From Oscillospiraceae bacterium (GTDB lineage Bacteria; Bacillota; Clostridia; Oscillospirales; Oscillospiraceae), in contig CADAUZ010000028.1 of assembly GCA_902791215.1 (NCBI GenBank), positions 1-64,000 of the forward strand: a stretch of 64,000 nt of DNA, read 5' to 3'. Position 1 is the first letter of the stretch. Every line of letters starts with the position of its first letter. The notes beneath the pieces were generated by a model. That model had not been told where the DNA came from. It saw nothing but the letters and a program-made list of their open reading frames with translations, and did not search any database. Shown here one piece after another: positions 6,802-15,891 of the stretch. A program made the position numbers and the translations under genes.

Positions 6802-7722
6802 ATGAATCTTACCAACACAAAGCCCGTGATCATCGGCATCGACCATGGTTACGGCAACATCAAGACCGCGCATGCGATCTTCAAGACCGGCGTCACCGTC
6901 TGCGACACCGAGCCGATCTTCAAAGGCAATCTGCTTGTCTACCGGGATCAGTACTACATCATCGGGGACGAGCACAAGGAATTTTCCGCCGCGAAAATGG
7001 GTGATCAGGATTATTACATTCTGACCCTCGCGGCGGTCGGGATGGAGCTCAAGCTTCGGGGCTTGAACAAAGCCAACGTGCATCTGGCGGCAGGACTGCC
7101 GCTTACCTGGGTGGGCGAACAGAAGGAGGACTTCAAAGCCTACCTGCTCCAGAACAAGGAGGTGGACTTCACATTCAGGGGTGAAAGTTTTCATGTGGAG
7201 TTTGTGGGGGCTGATGTGTTGCCGCAGGGCCTGTCCGCCGTGGCGGATCATCTGCGCGAGTTTAAGGGGGTGAACATGCTGTGTGACATCGGCAACGGCA
7301 CCATGAGCATCATGTACATCAACAACGGCAAGCCGGTTTCCACCAAAAGCTTCACCGAGAAATACGGCACCCACCAGTGCACGCTTGCCGCGCGCGAAAT
7401 GCTGATGCGCAAATGCGGTGTATCCGTGGACGAAGATGTGATTGAGACCGTGCTTCGTTATGGCGAGGCGGATATCGGCATGGAGTATCTGGACGTGATC
7501 CGACAGGCGGCAAAGGAATACGCGGCCGGCATCATGCGCCGCCTGCGCGAGCATGAGTATAACCCGGCGCTCATGAAGCTCTATGTGGTGGGCGGCGGAG
7601 GCTGCCTGATCCAGAACTTCATCGACTTTGACCCTGGCCGGGTCACGATCAACGACGATATCTGTGCCACTGCCAAGGGCTATGAGCGGCTGGCTGAACG
7701 AAAGCTGGAAGGCAAGGTATGA
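6802..7722 (+). CDS. parM: ParM/StbA-like actin-family partition protein
   Basis: A 306-residue actin-like ATPase. Phosphate-binding loop 1 is GIDHGYGNIKTA (about residues 11-22), loop 2 is CDIGNGTMSIMYI (about 165), and the adenosine motif is VVGGGG (about 268). Such proteins polymerise to push apart plasmid copies. The ATG at 6802 has GAAAGGAGA about 8 nt upstream; an earlier in-frame ATG lies in the leader hairpin and lacks a site. The gene overlaps the next by 4 nt, the usual parM-parR layout. Its presence means the element has, or descends from, a plasmid-like stage. Confidence 0.85.
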   Translation: MNLTNTKPVIIGIDHGYGNIKTAHAIFKTGVTVCDTEPIFKGNLLVYRDQYYIIGDEHKEFSAAKMGDQDYYILTLAAVGMELKLRGLNKANVHLAAGLPLTWVGEQKEDFKAYLLQNKEVDFTFRGESFHVEFVGADVLPQGLSAVADHLREFKGVNMLCDIGNGTMSIMYINNGKPVSTKSFTEKYGTHQCTLAAREMLMRKCGVSVDEDVIETVLRYGEADIGMEYLDVIRQAAKEYAAGIMRRLREHEYNPALMKLYVVGGGGCLIQNFIDFDPGRVTINDDICATAKGYERLAERKLEGKV

Positions 7723-8078
7723 GCGCTATGTTCAAAACCACGCTCCGCATCAAGACCGATACGCCCGAGGGGCGCAAGGCGCTGGGTTATCTCAAAAGCC
7801 GGGACAAGACCAAATACCGCTCTTATAGCGACGCAATCATCACGGCAGTGAACGGGTACTTTGACCGGGAGTGGCAGCTTGCCGACGACCCCTATCTGGA
7901 AACGCGGGAGAAAGAGGATGCTTTCCTGCAAAGAATCCTCGAAACCGTGGAGCGCGGTGCGCAGGCCAATCCCTTGAATAGCCTTGCCGCGCTGCTCCAG
8001 AACGTGCAGTCCGCACCGGATACCAAGGCGATCGAAAGAGATTTGGATACGGCGATAGACTTCATCGACAGCCTGTAA
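7719..8078 (+). CDS. Probable ParR-like centromere-binding adaptor
   Basis: A 119-residue protein starting in an ATGA overlap with parM. The N-terminus (KTTLRIKTDTPEGRKALGYL, then SYSDAIITAVNGYFDRE) looks like a ribbon-helix-helix DNA-binding module, and the C-terminal part is acidic and helical. Position and size fit ParR/StbB, which links ParM filaments to the centromere and represses the operon. The assignment rests mainly on context. Its likely target is the AAATGCAAA cluster at 6580-6657. Confidence 0.65.
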   Translation: MSAMFKTTLRIKTDTPEGRKALGYLKSRDKTKYRSYSDAIITAVNGYFDREWQLADDPYLETREKEDAFLQRILETVERGAQANPLNSLAALLQNVQSAPDTKAIERDLDTAIDFIDSL

Positions 8079-8216
8079 AACAGATCATTCACGTTTCCGT
8101 GCAAAATGATTCCGAAAGATACGGAAACTTCACCATTTGGCGCTGTTCCAAACGGTGAACAGCATACACGAGAATGTGGGACTTTTCGTGGAATAGTGAA
8201 GAGCCCCACGAAACAA

Positions 8217-8259
8217 GAAAGTCCGATAGAGGCTCTGCGGAGTCTCCATCGGGCTTTTT
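8217..8259 (+). terminator. Terminator after the par operon
   Basis: AAAGTCCGAT (from 8218) pairs with ATCGGGCTTT (to 8257) around a GC-rich loop, and is followed by a T-run. It separates the par genes from the gene at 8290. Confidence 0.65.
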
Positions 8260-8289
8260 CATTCTGATTAACTGAGAAAGGAGATTCAA

Positions 8290-8508
8290 ATGAACAACAC
8301 AAGAAATGAAATCAAGGCGCAGATCATCCGCGCCGGGTTTACCATGCAGGAGGTGTGCGACCGGCTGCATGACGACTATGGTTGGAGCGACAGTGTCTCC
8401 AACTTTTCCAACAAGCTCAGGCGGGAGTCGCTCCGCTTTCGGGAGATCGTGGAGCTGGCCGATGTGCTGGGCTATGACATTGTTTGGCAAAGGAGGAAGG
8501 AAAGATAA
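8290..8508 (+). CDS. Small helix-turn-helix-like protein upstream of relaxase
   Basis: A 72-residue basic protein. The segment KAQIIRAGFTMQEVCDRLHD followed by FREIVELADVLGYDIVWQ resembles small XRE/DUF6471-type proteins that accompany mob genes in Firmicute elements. GAAAGGAG precedes the ATG. Its stop codon TAA (8506-8508) overlaps the presumed start of the relaxase, so it is coupled to it. It may regulate mob or act in the relaxosome; this is inferred from position. Confidence 0.6.
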   Translation: MNNTRNEIKAQIIRAGFTMQEVCDRLHDDYGWSDSVSNFSNKLRRESLRFREIVELADVLGYDIVWQRRKER

Positions 8509-9461
8509 GTAATAACGCCCAATACGCCATTTTTCGATTTAAGAAATACAAGGGGCCGGAGATCGGCAGAATCGAGGCCCATAATGAGCGAAGGAAAGAA
8601 GTATACGCCAGTAATCCCGACATTGACCTGAGTCGGACGCAGCACAATTTTCACATCATTGAGCCGACAGACCGCTACCGCAAAATGTCCGAGGCCCTGA
8701 TCAAACAGTATGGCTGCCCCAGAGTCCGCAGCGACAGTGTAAGAGTTGTGGAGACCCTTATCACCGCAAGTCCGGAGTTTTTTGAGGGGAAAAGTGAGCA
8801 AGAGATCCGCGCTTTCTTCCAGCACGCCGTTGACTTTCTGAAGAATGAGCTGGGAGAGGATCGGCTGATTGCCGCCCCTGTCCACATGGACGAGAAGACG
8901 CCGCACATGCACCTCTCTTTCGTCCCGATCACGAAGGACGGGAGGCTCTCAGCAAAGGACATCGTTGGCAATTGCAAAAAACTCACCGCATGGCAGGATC
9001 GCTTCTGGCTGCACATGGTCAGCATTTATCCCGATTTGGAGCGTGGGGAAAGTGCCAGCAAGACCGGGCGCGAGCATATCCCGCCGCGCATCTTCAAGCA
9101 GGCGGCAAACCTGAACAAACAGGCCAAGGAGATTCTGGAGCTTTTGTCGGAGATCAACGCCTTCAACGCAAAGAAAACCGCTGCTGAGCTGGAAGCGATG
9201 TTGAAGAAATTCTTCCCAGAGCTGGGGAAGTTTCTCACGAAAACCAAGAAATACGACCAGGCGATTCGCAGCCTGAAGGCGGAAAACGCAGATTTGAAGC
9301 AGGATTTGAAGGAAGCCACAGACGGCGACATGAAACGCCGTCTGGCAGAGGCCCAGCTCAAAACCGATTATATAGAACTGGAGCGCACGCTCCAGAAAAT
9401 TCCGCTGGAGATCGTCTTCCGTTACTCCGGCAAAACTACTGAACAGGAAAGGAGCGAGTGA
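8484..9461 (+). CDS. mobV: MobV-type relaxase (Mob/Pre family)
   Basis: A 325-residue frame (318 from the likely true start). The N-terminal relaxase domain has the early RIEAHNERRKEVYASNPDID motif and the metal-binding HMDEKTPHMHLSFVPI motif (three His). The C-terminal third is coiled coil. MobV proteins nick at oriT and let elements move in trans. The start is odd: GGAGG (8492-8496) is correctly spaced for codon 8505, but that codon is ATA, not ATG. The only standard upstream start is TTG at 8484, which has no ribosome-binding site. Internal ATGs would remove the first motif. Confidence 0.85.
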   Translation: MAKEEGKISNNAQYAIFRFKKYKGPEIGRIEAHNERRKEVYASNPDIDLSRTQHNFHIIEPTDRYRKMSEALIKQYGCPRVRSDSVRVVETLITASPEFFEGKSEQEIRAFFQHAVDFLKNELGEDRLIAAPVHMDEKTPHMHLSFVPITKDGRLSAKDIVGNCKKLTAWQDRFWLHMVSIYPDLERGESASKTGREHIPPRIFKQAANLNKQAKEILELLSEINAFNAKKTAAELEAMLKKFFPELGKFLTKTKKYDQAIRSLKAENADLKQDLKEATDGDMKRRLAEAQLKTDYIELERTLQKIPLEIVFRYSGKTTEQERSE

Positions 9462-9498
9462 ATGCAGAAAAATCCCGCTTGGGAGAACAAAGTCGGAC

Positions 9499-9527
9499 AC
9501 CTCCGCAGAAATGCGGAGGTTATTTTT
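9499..9527 (+). terminator. Terminator after relaxase gene
   Basis: ACCTCCGCA (9499-9507) and TGCGGAGGT (9512-9520) form a perfect 9-bp stem with a GAAA loop, followed by TATTTTT. Confidence 0.8.
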
Positions 9528-9570
9528 ATGCCCGCTTGGGTATCATTCCAGAGAAAGGAGGGGTTGGAGT

Positions 9571-9861
9571 ATGGAATTTAAGGTGAGACTGTTTCTCGGC
9601 GATCAGCTGCTGGACCCCTCCGACTACAGCAAGGTTTATATCCACTGCAAGGATATTGACCGCATCGTGAACGACATTTACGAGCGAAACCTCCGCTGGA
9701 GATTGGAGAACGGTCTGCCGCCTCCGATGGAAGAGGATGACGACGAGCCGCCCGCAAAGAAGCCCTCTGTCCTCAAGGCTCTGGAGGAAAAGAAGGAAGA
9801 GGTCAGGGCGAGGCCGAAGAAAGCTTCCCGCAAGAAGGAAAACCGGGACGTAGCCAGATGA
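9571..9861 (+). CDS. Small charged hypothetical protein
   Basis: A 96-residue protein with a folded N-terminal half (MEFKVRLFLGDQLLDPSDYS, then KDIDRIVNDIYERNLRWRLE) and a disordered tail, first acidic and proline-rich (about 50-62), then strongly basic (about 75-96). AAAGGAGG lies about 9 nt before the ATG. It sits between relaxase and recombinase, with terminators on both sides. I do not recognise it; a DNA-binding accessory role would suit the tail but is a guess. Confidence 0.6.
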   Translation: MEFKVRLFLGDQLLDPSDYSKVYIHCKDIDRIVNDIYERNLRWRLENGLPPPMEEDDDEPPAKKPSVLKALEEKKEEVRARPKKASRKKENRDVAR

Positions 9862-9880
9862 GCAGAGCAGTTATAGATAC

Positions 9881-9916
9881 ACGGTATGGGTTCCCTTTGG
9901 GCCCATACCGTTTTTT
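9881..9916 (+). terminator. Rho-independent terminator before recombinase gene
   Basis: ACGGTATGGG (9881-9890) pairs with CCCATACCGT (9902-9911), followed by a T-run to 9916. Confidence 0.85.
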
Positions 9917-9963
9917 CGCTGTTCCTACATTTCGCAATTCGCACGAGAAAAACGCAAAATCTA

Positions 9964-9992
9964 TTGTTTTTAAGGAAAATCTTTGCTATGAT
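9964..9992 (+). promoter_or_regulatory. Promoter of the serine recombinase gene
   Basis: TTGTTT (9964-9969) and TATGAT (9987-9992) have a 17-bp spacer. Because the -10 box covers 9989, an ATG at that position cannot be the start, which supports 10,015. Confidence 0.6.
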
Positions 9993-10014
9993 ACAGATGA
10001 AGGATGGTGAGGCA

Positions 10015-11586
10015 ATGAAGAAAGAGAGAATCTACCATCTCAGAAACATATTGGAACTGAGATCAAACATGAAGATCGTCATTGACGATGCCGTTGAGCT
10101 GGACGAGGACGGCAACTTCCTTGTCAATGTGGGCTACCTCCGTGTTTCCACCGACCGGCAGGCAGATCTCGGCTTCGGGTTGGATATTCAGGAGGCTGAT
10201 ATCGTCCGCTACTGCACGGCGAACGGGTATAAAAACCTGGTGCTGTACATCGACGACGGTTATACCGGCACGAATATGCAGCGCCCCGGTCTGCAGGCGA
10301 TCACGAAAGCGATCACGGACTTTAACGACGGCAAATCCCATCTCCGCATCAACGCAGTCGTGGTCGCACGAATCGACCGACTGGGCCGCACGCTGCTGGG
10401 GACGCTGCAATTCATTCAGGATTATATTGTCAGCGCAAAGGACAGCAAGAACAGCGCCGTCAACCGCAACAAAGAGGACATCAATTTCGTCTCAGTGGCG
10501 GAAAACTACTGTCGGATCGACAAGGAGAATCCCCAGGGAAAGTTCCTGCTGATGCTCTTTGCAACGCTGGCGGAGTTTGACCGCGACCAGATCGTGGAAA
10601 AGCTCAAACGCGGACGGCAGGCACGGGTCGCCTCCGGCAAGTGGATGGGCGGCGGCAGGGCCCCCTACGGTTACCGCTACGACAAGGAGACCTCTTCCCT
10701 TGTGATCGTCCCGGAAGAGGCCAAGGTGGTCAAAGAGATTTTCCGCCTGTTCATTGAAGAGAAGATGGCACCGCAGAAAATTGCGGATCGCTTTCATTTC
10801 AGCGGCGACCGGGCCATTACGCAGATCCTCCAGCGCAAATCCCTGACTGGCTGCATCGTCTTTAACGGCGAGGAATACCCCGGCATGCACGAGGCGATCA
10901 TCCCCCTGTCCGTCTGGCAGGAGGCGCAGGACGAAATCGCGCGGCGAAGCGTCCACCGCACTGCATCCGTCTATCTGCTGTCCGGTCTGCTCTACTGCGG
11001 CGAGTGCGGCGCGAAGATGCGTTACCAGAAATGGGGCAAAAAAGGCACCAAGCTGGTGTGCTACACTTCCCAGGAATCCAGCAACGAGCGCTTCGGCAAA
11101 GCCGAAAGCTGCGACAGTGAGCGTTTTTGGAGCAGCGACGTGGAGGAGGCGGTCATAGATGAGCTGTTCCGCCTGAGTTATCTGGTGTCGGACAAGGATC
11201 GAAAGGCTGTCGGCACGGTCGATCCCATCGGGGTCCTGCAGAAGGAGCTCGCCGCCGAGCGCAGACGCCTGAGCCGCCTGTACGACTTTGAGGATGAGGA
11301 CGAGCCTGACGACGTGCTGAAAGAAAAAATCCTCGACGCGAAGAAGCGCATGGCGAGCATCGAGGCGCAGATCCGCGAGGAAGAAGAAAATGCCAGCATC
11401 GAGAAGAAGGTCAATCGAGCACGGGAAATCCTGCGGACGCTGAAATCCACCTGGCCGGAGATGACGAAGGAACAGCAGCAGGGCACCTGCCAGCGGCTGA
11501 TCGACCGGGTCGTGATCTACAAGGACGGACACATCGATGTGTTCCTCAAGCTCAGAAATTATCTCATAAGTGAAGAAAAATCCTGA
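10015..11586 (+). CDS. Large serine recombinase (element integrase)
   Basis: A 523-residue large serine recombinase. The resolvase domain (about 35-200) starts VGYLRVSTDRQADLG with nucleophile Ser45. A recombinase domain follows (about 225-330), then a zinc ribbon (LYCGECGAKMRY with later Cys residues, about 363-405) and a coiled coil (about 440-490). These enzymes join attP and attB with a 2-bp core and excise with a directionality factor. The gene lies at the very end of the element, 50 bp from the sigG coding sequence, in the same orientation. In Bacillus, spoIVCA has the same relation to the 3' half of sigK. Confidence 0.92.
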   Translation: MKKERIYHLRNILELRSNMKIVIDDAVELDEDGNFLVNVGYLRVSTDRQADLGFGLDIQEADIVRYCTANGYKNLVLYIDDGYTGTNMQRPGLQAITKAITDFNDGKSHLRINAVVVARIDRLGRTLLGTLQFIQDYIVSAKDSKNSAVNRNKEDINFVSVAENYCRIDKENPQGKFLLMLFATLAEFDRDQIVEKLKRGRQARVASGKWMGGGRAPYGYRYDKETSSLVIVPEEAKVVKEIFRLFIEEKMAPQKIADRFHFSGDRAITQILQRKSLTGCIVFNGEEYPGMHEAIIPLSVWQEAQDEIARRSVHRTASVYLLSGLLYCGECGAKMRYQKWGKKGTKLVCYTSQESSNERFGKAESCDSERFWSSDVEEAVIDELFRLSYLVSDKDRKAVGTVDPIGVLQKELAAERRRLSRLYDFEDEDEPDDVLKEKILDAKKRMASIEAQIREEEENASIEKKVNRAREILRTLKSTWPEMTKEQQQGTCQRLIDRVVIYKDGHIDVFLKLRNYLISEEKS

Positions 11587-12133
11587 AATCCGACGATTTC
11601 AGGAACAAGCTAACCAATTACTCCATCCGATATTCGTTCCCATGATTGCAGGGGAGCTGCGGCGTTTTCTGCGCGACCACAGCGCGGTGCGGGTATCGCG
11701 CTCCATGCGGGACACGGCTTATCGCGTTTTACAGGCCAAAGAAAAGCTCACCGCCGAGACCGGGCGGGAGCCGGATGTGGAGCAGATCGCCAAAGCGCTT
11801 GACATCCCGCGCCAGGATGTAGTTTTCGCCCTGGAGGCCATCACCGACCCCGTGTCGCTCTACGATCCCATCTACTCCGACGGCGGGGAAAACGCCACTG
11901 TTATGGATCAGATCGGCGACAGCCGCAATACCGACGAGCACTGGCTTGAGCAGATCGCGCTGGAGGAGGCGGTGCGGCGGCTCGACGAGCGGGAGAAGCG
12001 TATCCTCGCCCTGCGTTTTTACGACGGACGCACGCAGATGGAGGTTGCGAAAACCGTCGGCATCTCTCAGGCGCAGGTGTCACGGCTGGAGAAAAACGCG
12101 ATACGGCGGATCAAAAAAGAACTCGGAAACTAA
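11570..12133 (+). pseudogene. sigG: 3' fragment of sigG (forespore sigma factor), interrupted by the mobile element
   Basis: From Val at 11,636 to the stop, 165 codons match SigG residues 96-260: VPMIAGELRRFLRDHSAVRV, RDTAYRVLQ, FALEAITDPVSLYDPIYSDG and GISQAQVSRLEK. The phrasing RDTAYRVLQ and DPVSLYDPIYSDGG identifies SigG rather than SigF. Regions 3 and 4 are complete and undamaged; region 2, needed for the -10 box and core binding, is absent. Codons 1-22 of this frame (GTG at 11,570) come from the element and overlap the recombinase end. The frame is intact, so precise excision could restore the gene. Alone the fragment should be inactive. Confidence 0.9.
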
Positions 12134-12135
12134 AA

Positions 12136-12163
12136 ACAGGGAACGGTACATGCCGTTCCCTGT
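12136..12163 (-). terminator. Terminator between convergent sigG fragment and livF
   Basis: CAGGGAACGG (12,137-12,146) pairs with CCGTTCCCTG (12,153-12,162). On the minus strand the stem is followed by TTTTTA, so it ends the liv operon best. Confidence 0.75.
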
Positions 12164-12182
12164 CTGTGTATCTGGTTTTGGT

Positions 12183-12886
<704 letters not shown>

Positions 12887-12890
<4 letters not shown>

Positions 12891-13762
12891 GATTCCTTTG
12901 CCCCCTTTCTGCCGAGGTAGGCCTCGACGACGACAGGATCGTTGCGGATGGCGTCGGCGTTGCCCTTGGCAATGAGTCTGCCGAAGTTCAAAACCGCGAT
13001 GCCCTCGCAGATGTTCATGACGAGGCTCATGTCGTGCTCGATGAGCAGAATTGCGATGTGGAATGTGTCGCGGATCTTGACGATATTCTCCATGAGCTCT
13101 GCCGTCTCGGAGGGGTTCATGCCCGCTGCGGGTTCATCCAGCAGCAGGAGGGACGGATTTGTGGCGAGAGCACGGGCAATCTCCAGCCTGCGCTGCGCAC
13201 CGTAAGGCAGGGAGCCCGCCAGCTCTTCGGCATGCTGGTCCAGGTGGAACAGGGCCAGGTACTCCATGGCGCGCTGACGTGCGATCTTCTCGGCCCGCCA
13301 GTAGTTGGGCAGGCGCAGGATCGCGCTGGGCATCAGATAGTCCATCTCATTGTGCAGGCCGATGAGAACGTTGTCCAGCACGGTCTGGTTGTGGAACAGG
13401 CGGATGTTCTGGAAGGTGCGGGCGATGCCGGCGCGGTTTACCTGGGCGGTGGTCATGTTGGCCGTGTCCTTGCCGTCAAGCAGGATCGTGCCGTGGGTGG
13501 GCTGGTAGACCTTGGTGAGAAGGTTGAAGATGGTCGTCTTGCCCGCGCCGTTGGGGCCGATGAGGCCAGCGATCTCGGTGCGGCCGAGGGTGAGGTTAAA
13601 ATCCTCCACAGCCTTCAGGCCGCCGAAGGAGATGCCCAGGTTGATGCACTGGAGGATGGGCGATTTGTCCACGTCACGCTCCGGCACATAGTAGGTGGTC
13701 TGTACCGGGACGACCGGGGACACGGTTTCCAGACCCGCCCGGCGCTTTTTGGTTTCACTCAT
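12887..13762 (-). CDS. livG: Branched-chain amino acid ABC transporter ATP-binding protein LivG
   Basis: A 291-residue ABC ATPase. Walker A is GPNGAGKTT, the LivG-type signature is LPYGAQRRLE, and Walker B is LLLLDEPAAGM. The first ~35 residues form a polar extension ahead of the usual start of the fold (LQCINLGISFGGLKAVEDFN). It overlaps livM and livF by 4 nt each, so stoichiometric, coupled translation is expected. It acts on the cytoplasmic face of the membrane with LivF. Confidence 0.93.
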
Positions 13763-14823
13763 GACGCGCTCGCCTCCTTCTCACTGTTTTTGTCGAACCT
13801 TCCGCGCAGAGAGGCAAAGAAGCCCTTGAGCGTGGGGTTGTTGGTCGCCAGCATCACCAGGATCAGTACGATCGCGTAGATCAGCATGCGGTAGCTTGCA
13901 AAGCTGCGCAGAGCCTCCGGCAGGATGGTCAGGGCGGCGGCCGCGATCACGGAGCCGAGCATGTTGCCCAGGCCGCCGAAGACCACGAACACCAGCACCA
14001 GGATCGAGGTGTTGAAGTCAAATTTGTTGGCAACGATCGTGGAGTAGTTCAGCGCGAACAGCGCGCCCGCAGCGCCCGCCATAGCGGCGGAGGTCACGAA
14101 CGCCATCATCTTGTAGTGGGTGACGTTGATACCCACGGACTCGGCCGCGATGCGGTTATCGCGCACGGCCATGATGGCGCGGCCCTGACGGCTGTTGACC
14201 AGGTGGAAGATCACGACAAGGCAGATCATGATGAGCACGAAGCCGGCGGTGAAGTTTGCGATTTTCTTGATGCCGCCGATCCCCATGGGGCCTGCGATGA
14301 TGAGCTTTCCGCCCTCAAGGAGGTTGGTCTTGTCCTCAAGCAGGCTCATGTGGATGCCGTTTGCGTCGATGCCGAGATAGAGGTTATTGAAAACGCTCTT
14401 GATGATTTCGCCGAAGGCCAGCGTCACGATGGCCAGATAGTCACCGTTGAGGCGCAGCACCGGGATGCCCACCAGGAAGCCGACGATCGCCGCGAACACA
14501 GCCCCCACGATCAGCGCCACCGTCAGGCGCAGCGGAGCGCTCGGGATGGCGTTTTGCAGGGCGATGGCGGCAGTGGTGCCCATGAAGGCGCCGACGCTCA
14601 TAAAGCCCGCGTGGCCCAGGGACAGCTCGCCGAGGATGCCCACCGTGAGGTTCAGGGACACCGCCATGACCACGTAGGCGCAGATCGGCACCAGCATGCC
14701 CTTGAGCGAAGAGCTCAGGTGCCCGCCGCCGGCCACGATCTGCATGATGACATAGGCAACAATGACGATGGCATAGGTCAGGTAATTTTTCTTTGAGGTC
14801 TTGTTCAGTCTCATAACGCGCAC
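13759..14823 (-). CDS. livM: Branched-chain amino acid ABC transporter permease LivM
   Basis: A 354-residue inner-membrane permease with about nine hydrophobic segments. Family motifs are visible: GELSLGHAGFMSVGAF in the first third, LRLNGDYLAIVTLAFGEI, and the cytoplasmic coupling loop SRQGRAIMAVRDNRIAAESV. It pairs with LivH to form the channel. The gene lies 1 bp after livH and overlaps livG by 4 nt. Confidence 0.93.
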   Translation of the reverse strand: MRVMRLNKTSKKNYLTYAIVIVAYVIMQIVAGGGHLSSSLKGMLVPICAYVVMAVSLNLTVGILGELSLGHAGFMSVGAFMGTTAAIALQNAIPSAPLRLTVALIVGAVFAAIVGFLVGIPVLRLNGDYLAIVTLAFGEIIKSVFNNLYLGIDANGIHMSLLEDKTNLLEGGKLIIAGPMGIGGIKKIANFTAGFVLIMICLVVIFHLVNSRQGRAIMAVRDNRIAAESVGINVTHYKMMAFVTSAAMAGAAGALFALNYSTIVANKFDFNTSILVLVFVVFGGLGNMLGSVIAAAALTILPEALRSFASYRMLIYAIVLILVMLATNNPTLKGFFASLRGRFDKNSEKEASAS

Positions 14824-14824
14824 C

Positions 14825-15727
14825 TCAGACTTTCTCGCTGATTTTTTTGCCGAGCAGGCCCGCAGGCTTGACCAGCAGCACGATGATCAGCACCAAAAAC
14901 ACGATGGCGTCGGACATCTGCGTGGAGATATAGGCTTTTGCCAGAATCTCGATCACGCCCAGCAGCAGGCCGCCGATGAACGCGCCGGGAATGGAGCCGA
15001 TGCCGCCGAACACGGCCGCGGTGAAGGCCTTGATGCCGGGCATGGAGCCGGTGGTGGGCACCAGGGTCGGATAGGCCGAGCAGAGCAGCACGCCCGCGAT
15101 GGCCGCAAGACCGGAGCCGATGGCGAAGGTGATGGAAATGGTGGTATCCACATTGATGCCCATGAGCTGCGCCGCGCCCTTATCCTCGGAGCAGGCGCGC
15201 ATGGCTTTGCCGGTGCGGGTGCGGCTGGTGAAAAGCGTAAGCACCACCATGATGATAATGCAGGCAATGATGGTGATGACCGTCACATAAGAGATGCGCA
15301 GCTGACCGTCAAAGAGCTGGAAGCCGGTGACCTTCTTTCCGTCCACCGTGCGGGCGAAAAGGGCCGGGAAGATCTTGGGGTTCGGGGTCCACAGCAGCAG
15401 CGCCGCGTTCTGGAGAAAATAGCTCACGCCGATGGCTGTGATCAGCACGGCCAGGGATGTAGCCTGACGCAGGGGCTTGTATGCCAGCTTCTCGATCACC
15501 ATGCCGAGCACCGTGCACACCACGACCGCCGCCAGGATGCCGACCACAGGGGGCAGTCCGCTCTTCGACACTGCGAGGAAGCATACATACGCGCCCACCA
15601 TGATGACGTCGCCATGGGCGAAGTTGAGCATCTTGGCGATGCCGTAGACCATGGTATAGCCCAGGGCGATGATGGCGTAGATGCTGCCCAGACTGATGCC
15701 GCTGATCAAAAAGTTCAGAAAGCTCAT
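14825..15727 (-). CDS. livH: Branched-chain amino acid ABC transporter permease LivH
   Basis: A 300-residue permease with about eight membrane segments. It begins FLNFLISGISLGSIYAIIAL and has the YGIAKMLNFAHGDVIMVGAY motif, with the RTGKAMRACSEDKGAAQLMG coupling loop. It is the partner of LivM. The 164-bp gap to livK contains hairpins that may separate high expression of the binding protein from lower expression of the membrane genes. Confidence 0.93.
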   Translation of the reverse strand: MSFLNFLISGISLGSIYAIIALGYTMVYGIAKMLNFAHGDVIMVGAYVCFLAVSKSGLPPVVGILAAVVVCTVLGMVIEKLAYKPLRQATSLAVLITAIGVSYFLQNAALLLWTPNPKIFPALFARTVDGKKVTGFQLFDGQLRISYVTVITIIACIIIMVVLTLFTSRTRTGKAMRACSEDKGAAQLMGINVDTTISITFAIGSGLAAIAGVLLCSAYPTLVPTTGSMPGIKAFTAAVFGGIGSIPGAFIGGLLLGVIEILAKAYISTQMSDAIVFLVLIIVLLVKPAGLLGKKISEKV

Positions 15728-15748
15728 TGTTTCACCTCTGTATGTACT

Positions 15749-15856
15749 GGACGAAACGCTCCCGAAAAAACCAGAGGATCTCCCCTGATCTTTTCGTCAG
15801 CGTTTCGTGCGGTTTTATGGGCGGAGTACGGGCAGGGAAACCTGCCCGCACTCCGC
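15749..15856 (-). other. Hairpins between livK and livH
   Basis: A 16-pair stem with one mismatch (15,821-15,836 with 15,841-15,856, loop GAAA) lies just after livK. A looser ACGAAACGCT/AGCGTTTCGT pair (15,749-15,758 with 15,799-15,808) follows. Neither is followed by a U-run on the minus strand, so mRNA stabilisation downstream of livK is likelier than termination. Confidence 0.55.
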
Positions 15857-15891
15857 GGAGTTTATGCGTTTTTCGGCTGTTGCCGGAAGGA

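Noticed and set aside
9462-9581. A 39-codon frame starting right after the relaxase stop codon
   Set aside because: It reads through the terminator hairpin at 9,499-9,527 and into the next gene's ribosome-binding site, with no recognisable protein character.
9989-10015. Earlier ATG for the recombinase at 9,989
   Set aside because: It lies within the predicted -10 box of its promoter, while 10,015 has a GGTGAGG site upstream.
11570-12133. A complete small sigma factor gene starting at GTG 11,570
   Set aside because: The first 22 codons are element sequence, there is no ribosome-binding site, and sigma region 2 is absent. Homology to SigG begins only at Val in codon 23.
15821-15856. Terminator after livK
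   Set aside because: The stem is strong, but no U-run follows on the transcribed strand and livH has no separate promoter that I can see.
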